IMG/VR virus record: IMGVR_UViG_3300045051_001513
Location: 1 to 37,102 of that record
From: a virus
DNA length: 37,102 nt
Direction: 5' to 3' (one strand)
Shown here: positions 31,478 to 37,102 of the stretch, piece after piece
How positions within the stretch are numbered: position 1 is the stretch's first letter
Layout of the letters: each line of letters begins with the position of its first letter
Notes under the pieces: model-generated
What the model was told of the DNA's origin: nothing
The model's input: only the letters and a program-made list of their open reading frames with translations
The model's database searches: none
Translations under genes and position numbers: made by a program

Positions 31478-31710
31478 AGAGCACCTCCGCTGCGGAGGCG
31501 ACGCAGGGCCTCGAGGTCGACCACACCGTCGGGAACGACCTGGCGCCGCGCGCCGATCGGCACGACCTGGCGCTCGAGCTGCTGCGCGTCCTCCACCAGG
31601 TCCGTGGCGATCGCCTCGATCGTGCGGAATGCCTGCGCGGCGTCGGGCACACCTTTCTCGCGATAGGCCTTGCACCACTTCGCGAGGTGGCGCAGCTGCT
31701 CACTCAACAT
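31474..31710 (-). CDS. Hypothetical early protein
   Basis: This 78-residue protein begins MLSEQLRHLAKWCKAYREKG and has helices DAAQAFRTIEAIATDLVEDA, then a short basic strand segment and DLEALRRLRSG. AAGGAG nine bases before ATG 31710 supports the start. It overlaps the HTH gene by eleven bases and the DUF2312 gene as GTGA. It is a common type of small helical early protein; no function is known. Confidence 0.7.
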   Translation of the reverse strand: MLSEQLRHLAKWCKAYREKGVPDAAQAFRTIEAIATDLVEDAQQLERQVVPIGARRQVVPDGVVDLEALRRLRSGGAL

Positions 31711-32089
31711 GCGTCGTCTCCTTCGAGAACCGTGATCGGGGGCACCGCCTGCAGGCTGCGAACATCCGGCGGCGGAGCTGGCCGGTGTCGTGGAACGCCT
31801 CGGCCTTGCCTTGCCACTCGAGGCAGAGGTCAGAAGCCAGCTCGCCGAGCACGGGGCACGGAACGGTGCCGCGCATCAGCACGCCGCGGATGCGCTGCTC
31901 GATGCGCGTCGTCTCGGCTGGGTAGCGGTTCCGCAGCACGGCGTTGACGGCGCTGCCGGAGATGCCGAGGCGCTGCGCGACCGCTGTCTGGCTGGTGGTG
32001 TCGCAGGCGGCCGCGAGCGCATCGATCCAGTCGGGAGTAGCCGCACCCCACGCGGCGCGCGCAGCGTCCTGGTTCCGTGACACGGTCAT
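31700..32089 (-). CDS. Helix-turn-helix protein
   Basis: This 129-residue protein has a Cro/XRE-like helix-turn-helix at residues 34-57, QTAVAQRLGISGSAVNAVLRN without the last residues, followed by a region with VPCPVLGELASDLCLEWQG and a C-terminal CRRCPRS with paired cysteines. ATG 32089 overlaps the previous stop as ATGA. It is a likely early regulator that binds phage or host operators. The second cysteine pair might bind a metal. Confidence 0.78.
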   Translation of the reverse strand: MTVSRNQDAARAAWGAATPDWIDALAAACDTTSQTAVAQRLGISGSAVNAVLRNRYPAETTRIEQRIRGVLMRGTVPCPVLGELASDLCLEWQGKAEAFHDTGQLRRRMFAACRRCPRSRFSKETTHVE

Positions 32090-32721
32090 GCTGCGCCTCC
32101 GACCTCAGGCGCGCCGGCATGCCAGGTGATCTGCTTCAGGTTCGGATCGAAAACCGCCTTCAGGCGCGTGATCTGTGGCGCATCAGGCCCGGTACTCTTT
32201 AGGAACCGGTACGTCGCTGTAACGCCTTTGCGCCCTCGCTTCGCAGGGACCTGGACCCGGAGGTAGCCAGCGCGGGCAAGGAACCGCACGTAGGTTTCCG
32301 CCTCGTGCTCCGAGATGACGCCACCATCGACACTCGAAGCGACCGCAAGGTCGCGCGGCGTGAAGACCTTCAGCATCTTCATCGTGCGCCAGAGGCGATC
32401 TCGGCCGCTGCCCTGCGTGGGGACCGTGCCGTCAGCGGCAAGCCGTGGCGGCGTGGGTCCGACGTCCCGCACCAGGACCCATGTCGCGCCGCCTGCAGGC
32501 CCCTTCTCCTCGCTGCGCGCCAGGATGCCAGCCGCCTCCAACGCTGCGACGTAGCTGCTGACCGTGCGCACCGGGACGTAGCTGATCTGGCCGATGCGCG
32601 TGCGCGTCATCGCGGCGCCTGGCGTCTCGGAGAGCTTCCGGATCGCGGCCCAGATGGCCGGGCGGCCGGTGAGCACGACCTCAGCAGCGCGGCGTGTGAC
32701 GGGCTTCACGCCTCGCGCCAT
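32086..32721 (-). CDS. Winged-helix DNA-binding protein
   Basis: This 211-residue protein has two winged-helix-like units. The first has VLTGRPAIWAAIRKLSETPG and TRIGQISYVPVRTVSSYVAAL then LEAAGILARSEEKG. The second has RLWRTMKMLKVFTPRDLAVA and EHEAETYVRFLARAGYLRV. A beta wing follows, KRGRKGVTATYRFLKS. ATG 32721 forms TGATG with the MuB stop. Similar proteins follow MuB in B3-like phages. It probably regulates or assists replication; partner sites are unknown. Confidence 0.78.
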   Translation of the reverse strand: MARGVKPVTRRAAEVVLTGRPAIWAAIRKLSETPGAAMTRTRIGQISYVPVRTVSSYVAALEAAGILARSEEKGPAGGATWVLVRDVGPTPPRLAADGTVPTQGSGRDRLWRTMKMLKVFTPRDLAVASSVDGGVISEHEAETYVRFLARAGYLRVQVPAKRGRKGVTATYRFLKSTGPDAPQITRLKAVFDPNLKQITWHAGAPEVGGAA

Positions 32722-33500
32722 CAGCGCGCACCCCGCTTCGCCGCAGACCACGCGTCATCGCGCGGCTGCACCTGGCCGGTGTAGAGAGGCCGCCCCGCCC
32801 ACCAGGCTGCGTCGATCGCCGCCGGCTGCTCAGTACAGGCAGCATCACGGATCAGGTCGAGGTTGATGCAGACGCGGCGCGCGCCGCCTTTCGCTGCATC
32901 GACCACCGCCTGGAGAAGATCGTCTGCCAGCGTCAGCCCTGCGCAGTACAGCCGCGACAGCTCGCGTGTGTCGTGAAGATCCACCGGCATCGCCGCGACC
33001 CATCTCAGCACCCGGTTGTGCACGCGCTCCACAGCGCGGAGCTTGGCTGGCAGCCGCTCCTCGCCGATCAGCGCGATCGCCGCGCCGCTGCTCTCGTGGA
33101 TGTCACGCACGATCTCGATCGCGCCGGCGGCCAGCACGTGATCGGCCTCGTCCAGGATGAGCGGCCGGCCCGACGCCCGCAGCTCGTCGGCGATCTGCGA
33201 CGACATCTCGTACACGCGCTGGGCTGGCTCGATGCCCATCTCGTGCAGGATCGCGCGGCAGAGAGCGCGCTTCGTCCAGGAGCTGCGCGCCTCTACGTAG
33301 TGGGCGCGGTGCAAGTTCGCGGACAACGTCGCGGCGAAGGTCTTTCCGTAGCCTGACGGGCCGTGGAAGACCACGAGCCCAGGCAGGTGCGGCGCGCGTG
33401 CCAATGCGGCGGTAAGGCCTTCGTGAAAGAGGGTGACGTTTCGCAACCTGGCGATGGTGCCAACGTGCGCAGCGTGGAAATCGGAATTCTCGGTGCTCAT
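32721..33500 (-). CDS. Transposition target ATPase MuB-like
   Basis: This 259-residue AAA+ protein should bind target DNA, activate the transposase and give target immunity. Walker A is GPSGYGKT at 47-54 and Walker B ILDEAD at 115-120; the sensor region follows with GAAIALIGEERLPAKL. The short N-terminal part is typical of B3-like B proteins rather than Mu B. ATG 33500 has GGAG five bases upstream. It lies right after the transposase gene, as expected. Confidence 0.92.
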   Translation of the reverse strand: MSTENSDFHAAHVGTIARLRNVTLFHEGLTAALARAPHLPGLVVFHGPSGYGKTFAATLSANLHRAHYVEARSSWTKRALCRAILHEMGIEPAQRVYEMSSQIADELRASGRPLILDEADHVLAAGAIEIVRDIHESSGAAIALIGEERLPAKLRAVERVHNRVLRWVAAMPVDLHDTRELSRLYCAGLTLADDLLQAVVDAAKGGARRVCINLDLIRDAACTEQPAAIDAAWWAGRPLYTGQVQPRDDAWSAAKRGAR

Positions 33501-33512
33501 CACGTCTCCGGG

Positions 33513-35834
33513 TTAGCTGGCGTTGGGGGAAGCGGCATGAGTGGTTGCGCGAGATCGGTAGTGACCGCGGCGGATGTCGATGCCGCGTGCTTGCGAGAGG
33601 GCGCGCAGGAACTCGGTTGTGGTCTCGTAGGCCTCGAACCAGGCGCGCTCGGCCTCAGGGATCACGGCGCCGCTGTTCAGGGCATCCCAGGCGGCCAGGC
33701 CGCGCGCGACGCGGGCGTTGCGTTCGGCCCGCGGATCGCGCGCCTCCTCCGCGCGCCTGCGCGATGCCAGGGCGACGAGCTGCGCATCGCGCCGCTCGTC
33801 TGCCGGGGTGCGCGCCGGCGCCACCGGCGCTTCCTCCGCTCGCGAAGCTCGGCCCGCCTCGTGGAGAGCCGGGGTATCGTGACGCTCGCTGTTCCTTGGG
33901 AAGGCGATGACGGAACTGGCCGCCCGGCGTGCAACGATGTCGCGAACGAGCTGATCAGGCTCAGGCAGCACGCGACGCCGCTTGTCCTTCAGCGCGCTGA
34001 TGTTTAGGCCGCGCAATGTCTTCGTCTGACGGCGGGCCTCCTCGGCGATCTCCTCGCGCGAGATGCCGGTGCGCTCTGGATCCTCCGCGATGCACACGAA
34101 CTCGCGGGCACCGTCGAACACGTAGATGCGGCCGGCATCGGTCGGGTCCTGCCGGCACTCGACCGTCTCGCCAACGAGGTCGCCGAGCTGCGGTGCAATG
34201 AACAGGCCGTTCTCGACCCTGATGCCCTTCTTGGTGACCGTCCGCATGCCATTCCCGCCGGCAAGCGGGGCGAGGAGCACGTCGAGCGCGCGCACGTCGT
34301 CGATCCGCCTGACGGCTCCCGTCCATCCAAGCGCCCTCAGTGCGGGTGTCGTTGAGATGCCGTCGTGCGGCCTGTTGTGGTAACCGGCGCACCAGTTGTC
34401 GCAGAAGGCCTGCAGCTCCTGAGCCGTCAGCGAAGCCTGTATCGGCCTGGCCCCACTGTTGCGGTCGAAGAGACGCGAGATGAAGCTCTTGCGGCTCTCG
34501 ATCTTCTGGCGGCTGGCCACGTCATGGCCGACATAGCCGCCGAGGAGCTTCAGAAGCCCATGTGAGAACGTCTTGAAGAAGCGCTCAATGAACGGCTTCT
34601 GTTCCGGCGCGCCTACCGTCGCGCGCCAGTGCTCGATCTCCAGCCGGGCCAGCACGCGTTGCACATGCTCGCTGACGAAGTCGCTGCCGTTGTCGGTATG
34701 AACCGCTTCGGGGACGCCGTACTCGATCAGGCCTGCGCGAAGCAGCGCTGCGACAGCGGGTCCGCTTGACGTGCGGTGAACGCGCATCATCGCGCGGCGA
34801 GAGAATACGTCGATGAAGGCGACGATCGTGTAGCGGAGACCGTCGGCGAGCATGATGTCTGCCTTGGTGGCGTCGAACTCCCAGCGCTGATTGAGGCGAG
34901 TGACCTGCTCGTCAGCCTTGCCGAATGCCGGGCGGAACTTCCCCTTGTGCGCATCCGGGCTTTCGAGGAACGCAAAGTCGCGCTTGTTCTTCCTCTTCCA
35001 GTCCGCGAGCCAGCGCTGGCATGCCCTCTCGCTCGGCGCCCTAAGGCCGAGCTCGCTGGCGCGCAGATCAATCGCGGCATTAAGATCGGCGCCGGAGAGA
35101 TGCGGCCACTGCACGATCATCGCTTCGGCGAGGTCGAGCAGCTCGGGCGTGGCGCTGATCGTCGCCTCGCGCGGCTTGTAGGCACCGGCCAAAGCGATCG
35201 GCCCCTGCGTGCGGAGCAGACGCTCCCAGGTCAGCAGGCTCTTCACACAGAAGCTCGGGATCGCGGCGCGAACCTGCTCCGGAATGTCGAAGGCGCCGTC
35301 CGCCCATTCCTGGGCGAAGACCTCCGCGCGCTGACATCCTCCGATGCCTCGCCAACGGCGGAACAGGTCAACGATCCGGAGCCGAGCATCTGCGCGTACC
35401 GCCTGCTTCGGCGGCAGCGCATCCAGCTGTGGCCCCTGATGGAGCCGGAGGTTCCACTCCTCAGGTGAGCACAGCTGAGTGGCTTGGCCGGCGAGGCGAA
35501 CGTCAGGCCAATAGTGATCGACGCGGCGGCGGATTGCCTGTCGAAGCGCGGGCGGCAGGCTGTAGAGGTTCCAGACATAGGTGCCGGCGTGACCACCAAC
35601 ACCCGGCACGACCGTGTAGAGCGCGCCGACGCCCTTCAGATGCCTGACTACATGCGCCGCGCGGGCCGGCAAGCCCTCTACACGCAAAGCCAGCAGATCT
35701 GCGGCCGTGAACTCGGAGAAAAGGCGCTGACCGCTATCGCCGCGCGCGTACGTGCTGATCTGTGGCGGCACGTCGGGGGGAGGCGTGAGCATGCTCCCAG
35801 ATGCGCCATGGCGCAGCTCGCTGAGCTGGCTCAC
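33513..35834 (-). CDS. Transposase MuA-like (DDE integrase fold)
   Basis: This 773-residue protein cuts and joins phage ends during integration and replicative transposition. The N-terminal part resembles the MuA DNA-binding domains (FTAADLLALRVEGLPARAAH). The catalytic triad is Asp321 in RWEFDATKAD, Asp381 in AVHTDNGSDF, and Glu417 in KPFIERFFKTF, spaced as in MuA. The C-terminal part is charged and long, likely the MuB-contacting region. The start is GTG 35834 (GTGA overlap) or ATG 35792. Confidence 0.95.
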   Translation of the reverse strand: MSQLSELRHGASGSMLTPPPDVPPQISTYARGDSGQRLFSEFTAADLLALRVEGLPARAAHVVRHLKGVGALYTVVPGVGGHAGTYVWNLYSLPPALRQAIRRRVDHYWPDVRLAGQATQLCSPEEWNLRLHQGPQLDALPPKQAVRADARLRIVDLFRRWRGIGGCQRAEVFAQEWADGAFDIPEQVRAAIPSFCVKSLLTWERLLRTQGPIALAGAYKPREATISATPELLDLAEAMIVQWPHLSGADLNAAIDLRASELGLRAPSERACQRWLADWKRKNKRDFAFLESPDAHKGKFRPAFGKADEQVTRLNQRWEFDATKADIMLADGLRYTIVAFIDVFSRRAMMRVHRTSSGPAVAALLRAGLIEYGVPEAVHTDNGSDFVSEHVQRVLARLEIEHWRATVGAPEQKPFIERFFKTFSHGLLKLLGGYVGHDVASRQKIESRKSFISRLFDRNSGARPIQASLTAQELQAFCDNWCAGYHNRPHDGISTTPALRALGWTGAVRRIDDVRALDVLLAPLAGGNGMRTVTKKGIRVENGLFIAPQLGDLVGETVECRQDPTDAGRIYVFDGAREFVCIAEDPERTGISREEIAEEARRQTKTLRGLNISALKDKRRRVLPEPDQLVRDIVARRAASSVIAFPRNSERHDTPALHEAGRASRAEEAPVAPARTPADERRDAQLVALASRRRAEEARDPRAERNARVARGLAAWDALNSGAVIPEAERAWFEAYETTTEFLRALSQARGIDIRRGHYRSRATTHAASPNAS

Positions 35835-36055
35835 GCGCCGTCACCCGGAGCTGGACTGTTGTCGTTGGCGAGAAGCTCGTGCTGGCGACGCAATACAAAC
35901 TCGTCGCGCGCCTGCTCCATGAGCTCTGGAACCATGTTGTCGATGTCGTCGAGCAATAGGAAAAATGCCCACTCGACCCTGGCGAGAGCGCGGTAGGCGT
36001 CGAGTAGCGAGCACTCGATTTCGGCACGCAGGCCGGCGGCTACGATGCTCTCCAT
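35831..36055 (-). CDS. Small acidic early protein
   Basis: This 74-residue protein starts at ATG 36055 (TGATG with the Ner stop). It is helical, with LRAEIECSLLDAYRALARVEW, here residues 9-29, then FFLLLDDIDNMVPELMEQARDE. The acidic helix may mediate contacts. It lies between Ner and the transposase; other Mu-like phages also have a small gene here. No family is recognised. Confidence 0.68.
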   Translation of the reverse strand: MESIVAAGLRAEIECSLLDAYRALARVEWAFFLLLDDIDNMVPELMEQARDEFVLRRQHELLANDNSPAPGDGA

Positions 36056-36318
36056 CAAGCGGCAAGCTCCCTTGCGCGCCGCTGGCGCTCGCGCTTCGCC
36101 CAACGCGTTGGCCAGATCACATCTGGAGGCACGCCGATCGCGGCAGCGATCTCACGCTCAACTCGCGGATATGGAACCCGAAGCGCGTGCCAGGCTGTTG
36201 ACGGCTTAATCCCGAGGCGCCTGGCGACCTCGGAGATGCTGAGGCTCCGCTTCTTCAGCGCAGCGACGACATCTGCCGGATGCCAATCGGCGAGCGGGGC
36301 GACGCCATCATCGGTCAT
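36055..36318 (-). CDS. ner: Ner-like early transcription regulator
   Basis: This 87-residue protein has the Ner/Nlp family pattern: DWHPADVVAALKKRSLSISE, then VARRLGIKPSTAWHALR, and after PYPRVEREIAAAIGVPPDV the end IWPTRW, which is nearly the consensus of the family. Ner represses the early promoter and repressor promoter during the lytic cycle. It is the first gene of the early operon and is divergent from the repressor. ATG 36318 lies 43 bases from the repressor ATG. Confidence 0.95.
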   Translation of the reverse strand: MTDDGVAPLADWHPADVVAALKKRSLSISEVARRLGIKPSTAWHALRVPYPRVEREIAAAIGVPPDVIWPTRWAKRERQRRARELAA

Positions 36319-36407
36319 GTGATACCGTTATTCCTTCGCAGTTTTGCGGGATGACTATCGCATGAAGCTGAAACACCAGTCAACAGGTTCACGCGAGAGT
36401 TCGCGTG
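36319..36407. promoter_or_regulatory. Early promoter and candidate operators
   Basis: On the minus strand there is TTGACT (36383-36378), an 18-base spacer and GATAGT (36359-36354), a good sigma70-type promoter for the early operon that lies within the first codons of the repressor. Two inverted repeats flank it: CACGCGA/TCGCGTG (36390-36396 with 36401-36407) just upstream of -35, and CGCA/TGCG (36337-36340 with 36345-36348) at the start point. They may be operators for the repressor or Ner. AAGGA is 13 bases before the Ner start, a weak spacing. Confidence 0.65.
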
Positions 36408-37102
36408 TTTCTGCAATCGATCCTGATCGGGTTGGCTTCGTGGCGCGGCTTAGGAAGCTGGCAGAGATTGCCGGCAGCCCAGCCGCACTCTCCTCGGCGG
36501 TTGGCATCGCTGACAGCACAATCCGAACCTACCTCAATGAGGACGGCGCCGAGCCGAAGAGATCGCAGCTTGTTGCGATCGCACGAGGTATGAACGTGTC
36601 GATCGCTTGGCTTTGCAGCGGCGACGGTCCGATGGAAGGTGACGATGCCTCTACAAGGCTACGGCGCGCTCTAGGTGTTGACGACGCCATCCTCGTCGAC
36701 GCTTATCCGATGGCGCTCACTGGCGGATCACCCTCTTGGGAGGTCGCAAACAGCCCCATCAACAAGGTTGCCGTGATGCGCACGCAAATCGCCGCCGCGC
36801 AGAGAGCAAGGGTATGTGCTGTTCAGGTCGTCGATGACGCGATGGATCCTGAGCTCCGGCTGGGCGAGTTCGCTGTCATCGATCTTGGTGACCGAGAGCT
36901 GCTGCCAGGCGGCGGCGTGTTCGTATTCGGATGGGAAGGCGGGCTCTACCTCCGTCGCCTCCTGCCCGAGCCCTCAGGTGCACTGCTGGTTCGCGCAGTT
37001 AATGCCGAGTACCAGACGTTTAGGGTCGTCAGCGAGCGGCGCGAGGATCTGATCGTTTACGGCCGGGCATTCCTTGCCGCCCGCAGCCAACAGATAACGT
37101 AG
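36362..37102 (+). CDS. C-type repressor, S24-like without catalytic dyad
   Basis: This 246-residue plus-strand protein maintains lysogeny. Residues 24-85 are an XRE-type DNA-binding domain (AALSSAVGIADSTIRTYLNE, then RSQLVAIARGMNVSIAWL). Residues 140-235 match the S24/LexA C-terminal domain: VCAVQVVDDAMDPELRLGEF and VFVFGWEGGLYLRRLLP. The catalytic serine position reads Ala160 (DDAMDP instead of GDSMEP) and the lysine position reads Arg198. Self-cleavage should be lost. An in-frame TTG at 36344 is an alternative start; I prefer ATG 36362. Confidence 0.92.
   Translation: MKLKHQSTGSRESSRVSAIDPDRVGFVARLRKLAEIAGSPAALSSAVGIADSTIRTYLNEDGAEPKRSQLVAIARGMNVSIAWLCSGDGPMEGDDASTRLRRALGVDDAILVDAYPMALTGGSPSWEVANSPINKVAVMRTQIAAAQRARVCAVQVVDDAMDPELRLGEFAVIDLGDRELLPGGGVFVFGWEGGLYLRRLLPEPSGALLVRAVNAEYQTFRVVSERREDLIVYGRAFLAARSQQIT

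Noticed and set aside
31478-31678. Upstream extension of the DUF2312 gene
   Set aside because: The first 67 codons overlap the preceding gene and are Arg/Gly-rich noise; GGAGGT before GTG 31477 marks the true start.

Overview
The window is a nearly complete Mu-like transposable siphophage prophage in a GC-rich host. It runs from the stop codon of a DNA adenine methylase (position 1) to the stop codon of the C-type repressor (position 37102). Both phage termini, where the transposase-binding sites would be, and all host flanks lie outside, so the integration site cannot be read. DUF2312 (GapR-like) proteins, typical of Alphaproteobacteria, suggest an alphaproteobacterial host. Mu-type transposition and head genes combined with a long non-contractile tail are the architecture of B3/D3112/RcapMu-like phages. 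No tRNA, rRNA, CRISPR array or insertion sequence was seen.

Nearly everything is on the minus strand, so the phage map reads from right to left. At 36319-36407 a control region separates the plus-strand repressor from the early operon. The early operon (about 36.3 to 26.0 kb) is almost gapless, with many ATGA, GTGA or TGATG overlaps. It encodes Ner, transposase MuA, ATPase MuB, several small DNA-binding proteins, two DUF2312-like proteins, a DnaA domain IV-like protein, Gam, a DnaA domain I-like protein, GemA and the Mor-family activator. A lipoprotein and a small exported-looking protein follow.

Around 25.3-25.9 kb there is a switch region with one plus-strand gene and a divergent control segment. 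The late operon starts at 25273 and runs to position 1. Its head part holds DUF2730, gp26-like, DUF3486, an Acb2-like anti-CBASS candidate, terminase, portal, MuF fused to a probable toxin-like nuclease domain, protease/scaffold, a decoration-like protein and the major capsid protein. Next come neck and tail genes: gp36-like, virion morphogenesis, tail terminator-like, tail tube, G/G-T chaperones with an A AAA AAC frameshift site, tape measure, tail tip proteins, NlpC/P60 and the J-like protein. Fibre genes follow, including an SGNH esterase, and the methylase is last.

The most interesting points are the Acb2-like protein in the head operon, the split DnaA-like modules without an AAA+ domain, the MuF-nuclease fusion, the repressor that has lost its S24 catalytic dyad, and an array of five perfect inverted repeats just downstream of the major capsid gene. 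A duplicated C-terminal module, a pair of small paralogues and the lack of a recognisable endolysin also deserve attention. All assignments rest on reading motifs by eye; no database search was possible.
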